A stretch of DNA of 64,000 nt from positions 18,184,509 to 18,248,508 of the forward strand of contig JADWOT020000003.1 in NCBI GenBank assembly GCA_036345935.2, written 5' to 3'. Position numbers and translations under genes: made by a program. The notes beneath the pieces are model-generated. The model saw only the letters and a program-made list of their open reading frames with translations. It was not told where the DNA came from and did no database searches. Source of the stretch: Taenia hydatigena (lineage: Eukaryota > Platyhelminthes > Cestoda > Cyclophyllidea > Taeniidae). This document shows, one piece after another, positions 51,541 to 63,163 of this stretch (position 1 is its first letter; each line of letters starts with the position of its first letter).

Positions 51541-53819
51541 GTTTAGGTCCTTCACTCAGCCTACGCCTACTTTACTCTGACGAATTGTGCTTGCTCTACT
51601 TAAATGCTTTCAGTAGGGCCTTTCTTTCTTCTGCTATAAGGGAAAGGGTAAAGGTGGTTGCACAGCACTTGAGTTATCCCAAGGTCGTAGGGCCGTATAT
51701 AAGCACAATTTAGGACATTTTCTGATCATTTTAAAGAGATTTAATGTCACAAACTTGAGTGGTTTTTAGAATGTAAGTAAAAATCGCAAATGGCAAAAGT
51801 TTATGCAACTACTTAGAAGAATTGCCATTCTAATGCAAGGTACAATTCCATGAATTGAATTTCATTCCAGGAATAATCGTCAGGCCTATTAAAAACGCCT
51901 CATCTAAAGTAGTCTGTCATCGTGACTTTGAAAATTTGCCCGTTCTCACGGAGTTGAATTAACGCTCTTCAAGGCAGCTTTCTTTGCGAATATCACGCTG
52001 TGGATAAGTTCGTCCTGCTTAAAAACAGAATTGCAGTTTTCTTGTTTTGGTTAATTAACCCTTATTCTTTTCTCCACTGGGGTTTCCGGGATCGCAGGTG
52101 GACAGGATGCACATTACGTGTTTATGCAAGGAAGGTGAATACTGCCTCATCGACACGCCTCCCCGAACAAGGCGAAACAAGGCGGAAGTCATGCGAACGT
52201 GACGATTTTACAGTTCACCATGGTTCACCATCTGGCTTTGTCAACCCTAGTCAGGTGCTTTGTCCATCTATCTGTCTATCCGTGTGTGCCTGATTGTGTA
52301 GATGGAATCCACCTCCAACTCGACTTCAAATCCAATTGAATCCACTGTTCTTAGCAGGTTAAGACCTGCTGTCAGGCTTGTAGTCTTCGTCCCGTGGGCT
52401 TTGCAAGCGTACCACTAGATAGCTCTCCTCATTCATCACAGGCAAATTTGTTTGCTCAACTTTGTCCCAGGTCTTTTAATTACTCAATCTGTCGCAAATG
52501 TAACCATCGTGAAACCATAATATGACCGCAGTGGGTGTAGGACGAAAGCGGGCGTGATCAAGAAACCACATAGCTTAGCTCTCCTCGAGAAAAGCATAAA
52601 GATGCTGATACTTGTTCGGGAACCGGTAGGATTGAAGCCTGCGATGCTGAGGGTTGGCAGTTTGATTGCGCTGGAGCAGACGCTATCATCACACCTCCGC
52701 CAATGTGACCCGGGTGGGCAAAAAAGGAGGTTGTGTTTGTGGAGCCTCGTTACCAAGCTGACGAGGTGTTTGTTTAAGGTGGGGCGAGCTAACGCAATGT
52801 GGGCATTGCTGGAACGTGCCGACTGGTGGCTAACTTCGCGACCTCCGCTGACACTGACGCCTTGATGCATCGATTAGCCGATGCTTCATCAAATCCCTGT
52901 CAGATGCTAGCCTAAGCCACGCATGCACCGTCTAATGGTGGTGGGAGGTTTTTCTTTCCATCTACCTCAGACATTAACTGTGTATTATGACGTAACAGTT
53001 CAACCAAATGTGATTAATAGATACCCTGCTCTTTGTGTCCCACGCGTGGGCAAGGTGCTGTGCAATCGTTGTGACAGCAGCTTGTAGAACAAGGCGTAGA
53101 GTGATCAGGGTTTGAGGTGTGTCACATTCTCTGCTTACTTCTATCATGTCTCAACAGAGATGCTAATTTATAAGTTGTGATAACAGGTGTGTATGTGTGT
53201 GTGTTTTTGCATACCTGCATGTATGTATTTACCCTTGTACATGCATGAATGCGTCCCTTGTAGTGACACCTGTGGCCTGAATTCGACTACATCCTTACTC
53301 CCTGCCCGTCCTCCCCCCTGACGCCCCCCCCGCCCCCACGGCAGGTCCCACCCCATGTACCTAGGTAAGAAACTGATCTCGCCTCCTCAAAGTTAGTTCT
53401 TACGAGGGCTTGGTGCTACATTTTCAATTTAGGCTTAGTATTTTGTCCACTGGGACCATCGGCACGGACCAGGGGGAAGTAAAACAGAGGAGACCCCTAG
53501 TCAATTCTTTCCAATAACCGAGAGTTAACCAAAAAACCTTCATAATGCGTGCTCCTCGCTCTCCTCGTTTGAATATCGTCCCTGACAATCGTTAAGCTTT
53601 AAAATGTAGGTGACGCTTCTAAGAAAGGAAGCCAACCCAGTCACCCCACTTTACTGGATCTGGAAATGTGCTCACCATCACACGTGTCAACAACTAGTTG
53701 TAAAAGCTCTGGCCTTCCTTGTAAACAAGATTTAGCTTTTGTTCCGCCTTGCCACTTCACTCCCACTTCGACACTATCCGGTCATATCCATTCGGGTTCC
53801 ATCCAGCCAGTAAGGAATT

Positions 53820-53985
53820 GTAGCAGAAAATATCGCTTGCTCTAGACGGTTTACTGACAATGCTGCTCTGTTTGTCAATGGTCTTCGTGCAGAACTCAAG
53901 GCAAGGGTAGCTGCTAAATATTTATCCCAACCCAACTCCAAATTCTGACATTCTCTGGCCTCAAAGCAGGAAATCAAAGCGAATA
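53820..53985 (+). mobile_element. Possible decayed LTR-retrotransposon gag scrap
   Basis: One frame reads FTDNAALFVNGLRAELKARV, then, after an interruption, SLASKQEIKA. This resembles the F..GL..EL...V....A...E pattern of Ty3/Gypsy-type gag proteins. There is a stop between the two parts and no LTR, protease or polymerase was found, so the call rests on a short pattern only. Confidence 0.3.
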
Positions 53986-53990
53986 AATGG

Positions 53991-54338
53991 TTGATCTTGA
54001 TTCTAAAATATAATAAGCATCAATTTCTGGACCCACTAAGCATTGCCGAAGCTTGGATGGAACTCGGGAGAGGTATAAGGGGTGGTATTGGGCTTTATCA
54101 GGTGCTTGAAGCCCACAGTAGGCTCTTGGATTATGAAACTCCCCAAATTACAACTCAAAGAACGCTCCAATTTCACCTAAGGATCGTATTCTTAGCATTC
54201 TGTGGCACCTTTGATTTAAATCCACATCAAGCGGTCGCGATGATTCAAATAATTGTTCATTTTGATATCCCTAACACGGTCAATAGACTAGTCTTTCAGA
54301 TGCATCTTGCCCTTATAAAGAAAGTATTCTTTTTCTAG
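53991..54338 (+). other. Open frame of 115 codons, unrecognised
   Basis: Runs without stops but begins at a TTG and has no recognised domain. It lies directly after the gag-like scrap and could be part of the same decayed element or chance. Not called as a gene. Confidence 0.2.
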
Positions 54339-55288
54339 AAAAGCGATTTTTCGACAAAGACGAATTCTCTTTCTTAATACAAAGATTCCAATGACAACAA
54401 TAGCCTCACACACCCAAAAAAGTTTCGAGTCCCGTTGTCTCACACTTCAACGAGGTGACATATAAAGTGATGTCGTAGTCAACAAGGATTTTAACGACTC
54501 TGTTCTTTAAATCGCGTTGAATGGAGTGATGTCGAATGTTAAAACCCGACGTTTGAAGTCACCCTGAATGATGCAGGATGAGACACCGCAAGCTTCACTA
54601 GCACTGCGGAGGCTTAGAAAAGAATTGGAAAAAAAGTTTAACACCCACAGGGCAAAAATGAAGAAGATAAGGAGATGGCACTAATTGGTCGGCCAAAGTT
54701 ACGTACAGCCAGCGGTTTGAGAGGCAGTGATTTGTTGCCTGACTCCTTCACACGCGGAATTTCTAACTGGACTTGATCCATGGCAAAAAACCGTCCCCAT
54801 TGTAGAATAATTGGCAGAGTAGAAAAGGCCAACAAAGACCAACGTGTGGTTCACATGGGCCTATTGGTGCGTGCAGAAATACCGTTTAGACGGCATGGGA
54901 GATGGCTTGACACAGTGACCCTCCCACATCGAATTACTAGTCTCTCCACAGATTTCGAGAACAACAGCGTTGACGTTGTTCATAAGTTCAGTAGTTGCTC
55001 AAGTTCTACTTAAGCTTTCATCGTGGTCTGTAACGTTGACTGGAAAAAAACCCCAACCATTGCCTCCTCCTGCGGTGGACTAACGAGAGCAGCTGGAGGC
55101 CATTTGTTTCCATTATCGTTCCGATTTGCCACCATAATAAATTGCAACGTAGGCTGCTCAAACAGAGCCACCACTCCTAATAAGATGCAATTAAATAGTT
55201 ATTGATTAGCCAATTAAAATGGCATCGATTTTTTAATGAGGAAATCTAAGGTGGGGGAGGAGTACAATAGCTCACAACCTCACAGGCT

Positions 55289-55615
55289 ATGGATGCGGAC
55301 GTGGGCGAGGTCGTGTCGCGCGATTCCACAAGCATACTGAAGGAGGCTGTTTTGACAGCTCACACTAACAAGCTCTATAGGTACGACCTTGAGAGAATAA
55401 AGAGGGCACTCGTGAACCACACCAACGCCCTGCGTCAAGAAGCTGACCACATGGCAAGTGCATGCGGGCCTTCGTCCGGCTTATTCAATATAAAACGCCA
55501 GATGGAACAGCTCGAAAATCGCCTGGACAAATTAGATTTGCAATTAGAGACCCATCTGAGCAGAATTAAACATCGCCGCACGAAGACAAACACAGAATTT
55601 GCAATAATGGACTAA
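55289..55615 (+). CDS. Small coiled-coil protein, 108 residues, unrecognised
   Basis: A single-exon frame opens with ATG (MDADVGEVVSRDST) and ends with TAA. The sequence is charged and helical, with a heptad-like stretch from about residue 65 (FNIKRQMEQLENRLDKLDLQ). An ATTAAA at 55627-55632, 12 bp after the stop, could be a poly(A) signal. It sits in otherwise decayed unit-3 DNA with no equivalent frame in units 1 or 2, which makes an intact, compositionally protein-like frame noteworthy. A CACAG just upstream of the ATG could be a splice acceptor, so an upstream exon is possible. Family unknown. Confidence 0.5.
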   Translation: MDADVGEVVSRDSTSILKEAVLTAHTNKLYRYDLERIKRALVNHTNALRQEADHMASACGPSSGLFNIKRQMEQLENRLDKLDLQLETHLSRIKHRRTKTNTEFAIMD

Positions 55616-55794
55616 TCGTTTACTTATTAAATATTTATTCGTAGTTAAGAATGACTTGCCTGATGGATGGATGGATGGATCAGTGGGCTGGGCAATACCT
55701 TGAAATCCACCTGCATTTTATAGGTGATGAAGGTGGTAATGATTTAGAAGGTAGGAGTGGGGGTAGGAGGGAAGGAATAGGAGGAGATAGTCGC

Positions 55795-56240
55795 CTAGAA
55801 CGGGGACAGAAGGTGCCTTGGTCTGGGAAAAGGTGTCAGTGATTGGTTAGATGTCCCACCTTCCAGAAAATTGACTGCCGCAGTCGAGTTGTAACAATTT
55901 GCTAGGTCGCTGGCTTTCGCAGCGGCTGCAACTACTGTTGTATAGGTGTAGGTGCGGGTGTTGGTGGTGGTGGTGCGTGTTCTCCGCCACAGCCTTCTGA
56001 AGGCTTTGGGTTGGGGAATGGCTGGGAGGGGAGGTGAAGCGGTGTCAGGTGCCATTTCTATCTCCCAGATTTCAATCGCCAGTCGTTTCACGCGCCTGCT
56101 TTGATACCGTTGACCTGATGTTGCATGTCAAGTATTTGCCACGTATCATAACCATCACGGAGGGGCAGACTAGGCAGGGGAGTTCTAGCAAGCGTGTCCA
56201 TACAGGTGTGTTACACTAGATTTGCAAGATCTCGACCTTT
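55795..56240 (+). repeat. R element, copy in unit 3
   Basis: Shares GTGATTGGTTAGATGTCCCA, GAGTTGTAACAATTTGCTAG, CTTTCGCAGCGGCTGCAACT, a CTATCTCCCAGATTTCAATC block and a terminal GCAAGATCTCGACC with the other copies. Confidence 0.55.
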
Positions 56241-58350
56241 GATTCCCCATTTTGCATCTTCGATTTGTCAAAGATAGTGCTACAATTTGAAAAGTCGCAA
56301 AAGTTCGTCCAACTTAAGCACTGAAGCCAATATAATGACAAGAAACTCACAGCGCGCGTAAATTTCTCCTCTTGCTTGTTAGCTGAAGTCCGCATAGTCT
56401 CCAAAATTCCTTAGTGTGTGTCTCATATTTTAATTTTGCGTATTAAGCAAACACTGGAATGGCAAAGGCTACAGTCTCTGCTATGGATCAGGCACAATGG
56501 CAAACACTTCCCCTTCACCTACACAATAAACCTGCGCTGGAATGGGGTTCTGAAAGAAGGTTTAAGGACTGCCTACGAAACACCGACCAGCGTGACATCA
56601 AAAACTCATGCGCTATCTCAAAGGGAAAGAAAACCTACAATTTTGTGTATGACCGACGAGTCTTTGCGATTGTTATTATTTCAGCCGATCCAGAAGGCCC
56701 CTAGGGAGGTATGCATGCTCTCACCCGCACACTAGCCAACCCCAATAGCCAATCGCCACAGCCTTATACCCCCTTCCCACACTTCCCACAAAACCACTCC
56801 GCCCCCCACCCCGCGTCCCCCAATTGACACCGATTATAATCTGATCAGGTGCTTAACTGATTGGGTTGGTGGGGGACGGAGAGCAGTGGGGTGTGGCCTG
56901 GCGGTGGCGGCGGTAGAAGCGGAGGGGTGGAAACTTCCGGAAAAACAAACATTGCGGAAAGCCTGACCGCGAGTGCAGTGGTGTGGGCGGGTATGCGATG
57001 CAGAGAGGATCGATTACATTCCACGGTTTAGAACTTGAAACAATTAAGCTGGCCACCTAAGATGGTGGACGAGGAGACTGTGGATTATTGTCCACACTTT
57101 TAACACCAATTCTTACATATTTCATTTTACGGAGAGATTGAACTAGGAATTAGTTCTTTTCCTCATTACCAAATACGCGCCAACTGCGCTTATAAGAGAG
57201 AGAAGTGATCGTGTTTATTATGACTTTACTAACTAAATGATATCCTAATGGCCATCCCCAAATCATCGTTCTCTAAATCAATGATGGGCTCTTCCTTGAT
57301 CCATCAGAGGCATCATTCGAGTCCCACCTATTTGAAATACAGAATAGTTTTACCATCTCCGAACGTCATTTCAGATTAGGTGGAAGCGGACAATCATATC
57401 AGCGAAAAGGGTTTTTGCATGACTCAAAAAAAAGAAATACGATGACAGTGAGAACAGGTGTGTACAATTTAGGTGTTGAAATACATGACAATGCACCCTT
57501 TGAATAAAGGTCCATTTAGTAATTTGCATAGTGGCATGGAATTCCACGTAGAGAACTTTTCCCTGAGGAACTCACGTGAAGATCGGAGGAGCGTTTGCAA
57601 AATTATCGAGTGGACGACTTCAAAAAGCGAATGAGTGCAAAGCCGTTCGCCACCCGATGGCCGATCCTCTATCCCGCTTCAACAGTTCAATAGCAGATTC
57701 ACTGCCGGAAGCCGACTGCCTGGCGCCAGTCACGTCTGAATGAAATGGAAATATGGTTCGGTGAGAACGCAGTTGTGCAGCAGCAAAAGGGGCCCGCAAA
57801 ATACAATTACTCGGAGTCTGTGCGTAGAAATGTGCGCCATTTTGCGTCTCCTTTCACCACTGTGGTAGGGTAAGTGGGTTGGTGGCTACGCAAGCGAAAC
57901 CATCACAGTATCTCTTTAAACTGGGTTGTGGGATGACAGTGTGCTAACAATTCTGCCAGGAAATCAACGCATAACTTTTGGTGTATCCCACTGTCCTTGG
58001 TACTAGCATCATTAACTCCAAATACGCTCAACGTGGTGTAAGAATCTTGTGATATAGCATTCTAGCTGTGAAATTCATGAGCATTTCTGGCACACATTTC
58101 GCCATAATTTAAAATTAGCCATGTGCATCGCAATTTCTGCACGTAAAATATGCAGAGGGTGTGCAAGTGAGAGCGGGCAAGAAAGCAAGCAAGCTCTGCT
58201 GCAGTGTTTGGGTACAAAGTTCGCATAGAAGCAAGTTGTGCCTTGCCCTATCCTCTCCCTTTATTAACTCGAAAACTGCTGCCTAGGAAGTTGGCAGTAT
58301 TTTTACCTGCGCCGAGTACTGATTCGTGTTCAGACCCAATGACACAAATC

Positions 58351-59080
58351 CGCTTTCAGCGACTATTTTACAAGGGACAAAAAATATTTTTCGAGTAACT
58401 ACGGCTATAAATTTTCAAGAATTCGCCTTAAAGCATTAACTACGACTTTGTATGATCTGAAAACCACTAAAAATTTCTGTGCAAATAATCCGCTAATTGT
58501 GAAGGAGAAAAATTAGTACAAAGAAGTGCAGCAGAAAATCCATTTCAACTGAACTACCTGTTAATGAGGAAGGTACAGTAAGTACAATCTCTTAAGGCAT
58601 CGATTTGATCTGTGCAAACTAAAATGAACTCTGCTATTAGGAGTAGCTGCTTCTCACTAGACCTCTATGAAAATGTCTTGGAATCATTTCACAAGCGCGC
58701 TATCATGATATCCAAGATCAGAATTACATAATGAACTTGTACATACGTGGTTAATTTTGCATACTGTATAAACTGTTAATGAACAATGCCTCGAGTAATC
58801 CGAGTGATTCTGCATCCCCAGGTGAATGCACCAATAAGAGGGAGAATTAAGCACGCTCCTGCACTTCGATTAGCCAATCGTAAGCACGCAAGGCCCAAAC
58901 TGCGTACCAATCAGTCGGCCCACGACCGCTATTGGTTGACGCACGGGTGGCCGAGTTAGAACAACATCAGAGGTACCGTGCATTCGATCTTTCCAGCGTC
59001 TCATACCACACACACACACAAAAACACACTAGGCTATGTTTTTGTTATCTCAGTAAACACACCAACATACACACACTTCC
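58351..59080 (+). promoter_or_regulatory. Upstream region of the FoxC-like gene with a CCAAT cluster
   Basis: Three CCAAT boxes lie within 62 bp: CCAAT at 58874-58878, CCAAT at 58907-58911 and the reverse form ATTGG at 58931-58935, about 150-200 bp before the ATG. A forkhead-type site GTAAACA is at 59053-59059, and a seven-codon upstream ORF (59036-59056) precedes the start. A CA-rich run lies near 59008-59020. These are motif matches only. Confidence 0.5.
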
Positions 59081-61512
59081 ATGCATGCCCTGCAAAATAG
59101 TAGTCGACACCCCCACAATCAGCAGATTTACTACAACACAAACAGAAGAGACGATGTCAATGCAAACACACCAATACAGGCTGCTGGTAACGGCGAATGT
59201 AAGCATCAGGATATTGCTGCTCCTAGTGAGTATCTCCCCATCACTCGTTGGCCAATTGCTCCTCCTCTCGAGGCCAACCCTCTTAATGGAGGGCAAGGGA
59301 CTGCGATTTCACCCTTTCAGCAGGAGATGTCCTCTTTCCCAGCCAATCTCAGTTCGGTTCCGTCAGTTGCTACGGTCGCTTCCGCTGCTGCTGCGGCGGC
59401 GGCAGTAGCCTCTTCGATGCCAGACCCCGAAGAGGTTGATTACGAATTCCCCTCCACCTCACAGATTCAAGCGCCGGGTGAGCAGTCTATGAAACCGCCG
59501 TACTCATACATTGCTCTAATCAGTATGGCCATTGATGCGCAACCCGACAAGATGGTAACGCTCAGCGGAATCTATCGTTTTATAGCAGAAAGGTCAGTCA
59601 TGAGATATAAAGTCAGCTTATATTTTATTTTGTGCCCACATGTTGTGAAAAAAACAAATGTTAAAGTTTTTACCTTCTTATTTGATCTGGCGGCCTTTTT
59701 AAGACCATTTATTTGGATGTCAGGAAGTGTTTTATGGATGAAAATAACTTTTTTGACGTCAACAGTGCGATCAGCATAACACTTTTATCGTTTCTCTATG
59801 CAGTTTCACAGCACTTTTGCTTTGTTGAAGATTGGCTTTCGATAATATAGCGTAACCTATCATCTATTAGTCACAAAGGGGTTCACAGGCCTGACCTCAT
59901 TTCTCGTAATGCGACGCACTCAGACTTCAAGAAGGTGAATATAAAACGGTCTTGTTCATGCATCCACTCGTAGTTCAGCAAGCATTATACAGCTGGCATC
60001 TTGCCTTATTTCCTTTAAGTTAGCCGCTTGAATGCATTAACCAAACAGTTTCATTTAGATCCATCATTCGAATTTTGATATTAATTAATTTCCCGTGTGG
60101 ATTTAGATAAAAATAAACGGGGCTTTGTTTTCCCTAGAACAGGAGGTAATAGCGACGGCATGTACGAGTAGACAATACCTCATTTACCCAACAATCCCAC
60201 CGTAGAGAACATCACCTATCGCCCCTGCGCGGCTATAAGAACTGCGCTCGTGTCCACTCTACTATCCGTTACTTTCAGATTTCCGTACTATCGTGAAAAC
60301 AAACAGGGCTGGCAGAACTCCATCCGGCACAATCTTAGCCTAAACGATTGTTTCGTAAAGGTTCCACGTGACGATAAGCGACCTGGCAAGGGTGCTTTCT
60401 GGACCCTCCATCCGGCGGCCCATGGAATGTTCGAGAACGGCTCCTATCTGCGCCGAAAGCGACGGTTTAAGACAAGTCACAAGGAGTCGCCTTTTGTATC
60501 ACCCGAAGCCATCAGTACTGAAAGCGGTCGGAAACGAGGTGCTGCGAAGACTACTAGAAAGCAGTTTGATAGCTTATCACCAGTCACAGTAGTTGCGGAA
60601 TCGAATCAGGCCACATCCAATGAGGAAAGCCAGAAAACGGAAGAAGCACGTTATTACCCGCTGGCTTCTCTGCAACGTTTTGGAGGATTCCCATTTAATC
60701 AGCCTACTTATCCTCCTTACCAGAGTACTGAAATGGAGCTTAAGGCCATGGGACATAGTGAAAGCCCTGTAACCTGCGATTGGAGCCCGGGTGGCGAAAG
60801 GACCTCGGGGTGTGAATATGATGCCCAGGCCGTGAGTTTCAGCATGCAATTTATCATACAAATTTGTTACTTATTTAAAATAAGTAGCTTTCATCCGCCA
60901 TTACAGAACTTACAGCCGGACGAACAGATAAAGGTGCAAACTTATGCACCGCCGATCCTACCCACCTTCCCACAGATGTCGAACAGCAGTGATGCTAGAT
61001 TTTGGACATCACGACAGTTCCCCGCTACTAGTACCCAAAGCCTCGATTGGTCCACCATTTATCCTCGTTCCCCGGGTGGAATGTATGGCTCCCAATCCCC
61101 TTCCCAGTGCTCACAACCCAGCGCATGGGTCGATGGGGCCGGCCTTATTGACCGCACCTACCTAATGATGTCAAGCCACTTTAGGAGCAGTGCTGTGCAA
61201 ATGCAGCAACATCTCAATCAACAACATCCCTACCATCCCCACCACGAGCAGCAGCAACAGCAGCAGCCGGATCAGCAACCAATACCTGGGTGGTTCAACA
61301 TCGGTTATGGAGCGACAGTGACAACATCCTACAACACCACCTCGCATGACTCGTCAACAAGCCTTGCGAGCACCTCGCCAGACTCGAACCTCCTCACCAC
61401 GCAGGGAGCCCCAATCGCGGCACCAGAGCCGCCGCCACTGCCATTGAGGGGTCCAGACTACGCACCGACGCGCCCCTACACTTACAGCGGTGGCGACGGC
61501 GGTGGAGGTTAG
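59081..61512 (+). CDS. FoxC: FoxC-like forkhead transcription factor, complete
   Basis: A forkhead/winged-helix DNA-binding protein, expected to act in the nucleus during mesoderm or muscle patterning. Exons 59081-59592, 60279-60831 and 60907-61512 join in phase, about 556 residues. The N-terminal part has an Ala run. The forkhead domain begins [15 protein letters not shown] at the end of exon 1 (the intron cuts it after FIAER) and continues [40 protein letters not shown] and [15 protein letters not shown]. The [19 protein letters not shown] block is closest to FoxC among Fox classes I can recall; FoxL1 is the next best. The second intron (60832-60906, GTGAGT...TTACAG) is 75 nt with no in-frame stop, so a retained form would add 25 residues. 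The C-terminal part is rich in Gln, His, Pro and Ser, as in many Fox activators. The start codon is the first in-frame ATG; a downstream start cannot be excluded. Confidence 0.88.
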
Positions 61513-61618
61513 GCACGATTTCTAAGTGATGATAGCGTCAGTATGAAGTCCTTTCTTCTAATTGTAGTGAAGATTTTTTACACGTATTTATAAACGGACA
61601 AATTTTGTATGCGACAGC

Positions 61619-61624
61619 AATAAA
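61619..61624 (+). terminator. FoxC-like gene polyadenylation signal AATAAA
   Basis: A canonical AATAAA lies about 107 bp after the stop codon of the forkhead gene. Confidence 0.65.
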
Positions 61625-63163
61625 AGTTTATGATTTCCGGTGACTTAGTATAGTTGTGAGCATCTGATCAATGAAATACCCAACCATTGGAGTTGTAGCC
61701 ATTTAATAAATTGAGCTAAATAAACTCTAGTCGACTGTGCACCAAAACAAACAATTGGTGATTGCAGTGGCACAGTTGCCCAGTAGTTGAACAAGAAGGA
61801 GGACATTCGTTCAGCATTGCGTCGCCTAGTAGATTCAGGCAACTTGTAACAGTAAACCCAACTGACTTCCAGAGGTGTTTTTTAGAAAACGAGTTTGGAA
61901 GTGGTTTTATTGTAGAGGTGTGAGTGACTTCAACAAAGGTAAGGGTAAGATTGTGAAACCAACCGCGAAAATCCCACAAACGTCCTATTAATCAAGATAT
62001 TTGGGAGGAACGATGGAGCATACACAGAATACCCGATGAACATCAACAGGAGAATCTAGTCGTGAGACACTGGTGTTCAGAAGACGAAGATAGCATGATA
62101 AGTAGTAATGCGCGACCTAGAGCAAGGATTATCTCTGTGCATTACCTAAGTGCCTTTAAAACATAGAACGAGGAAGTAAGGACTCTCATTTCTCGCTCGT
62201 TTGGAGCTCTGACTTGTGGCGCCATACTTTGAGGCACGATCCAGACTTCAACAATTCCATGGCGCGATCACTTCAGGACGTGATGAGTGAACAGGCAACG
62301 CGGAGAGCAAGTGCCGTAGCTGACTGGTCAATGGTCAATCGTATCATTGAATCACCGTGGCACCAGATAGGGACTTCCGCATTTTCTTTTGCAAGACGAA
62401 GCTGTTCAGATCATAAATTAACCGTCACTATTTGCAACTTTGCTACCGGCACTGCGTTATTACGAACGTAGCGAGGAGCTAGGACACCAGCGCTATGGCT
62501 GGTGTGAGCAGATCCACAGTATCGGCATAGAGGTTAATCCATAAAAGAGTAAAAAGGCTGGATAAAGTAAAGTAGCGAACCGTTGATAACTTCAACCTAT
62601 TTGCGTACGTAGTTTTTTTTAGATTTAAATTATTGGACTTGAAACAACAATCCGGAGCGGAGGAAATGCAAACCTCGAGGCGAATCCTTAAGCTTTTCTA
62701 AAGTGGCAATAGGGGGACTTCAATACAAAAGGATGGCTTATTACCGTAAAGAAGATCTCGAGTACCATGCAAGTGGCTTTAAGAAGGAAGTACACTCCTC
62801 AAAAACTGAAGAGACCTTTCTCGATTCGAGCGTAATTTCAGCTTCTGCTTCGGCCTTAACAGGTCGTGTGAGCTGGAAGTAACCATGATGCAGGGCCAAA
62901 GGCGACCGGATGAATATGGAGGTTTGGAGGGGGAAAGTTCATCATAAAGTGTTTGAAAGATTTCAAAAAAGCCGGACAATGGTCCTCAGCAAGCATATCC
63001 CAAAACGAAGAAACCTCTAACCCAATCCTGCTCTTAGAAAACGAAGTAGCAGACTATAACAGAAAATATTACCATGTCTCAGATAAAATTGACACGTATT
63101 CCACCTCCAATGACAGAAAAAACACCAATAAAAATGTACATATAAATGGAAGGGAATGAGACA
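61625..63163. other. Intergenic DNA, no supported gene
   Basis: Short frames at 62214-62471 and 62953-63159 (plus) have no recognised features. No repeat markers of the upstream array were seen here. Confidence 0.45.

Larger units (their letters stand above)
51004..58350. repeat. Unit 3 of the decayed array
   Basis: Markers in order: dynein remnant C (51200), GCAGGTGGACAGG (52095), a GTTGGCAGTTTGATTGCG block (52652; compare 41311 in unit 2), ACGTACAGCCAGCGG (54700), R element (55.8 kb), ACCGATTATAATC (56827) and a final ACAAAGTTCGCA block (58212). It ends before the FoxC-like gene. It contains a small intact coiled-coil frame and a possible gag scrap. Confidence 0.6.
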
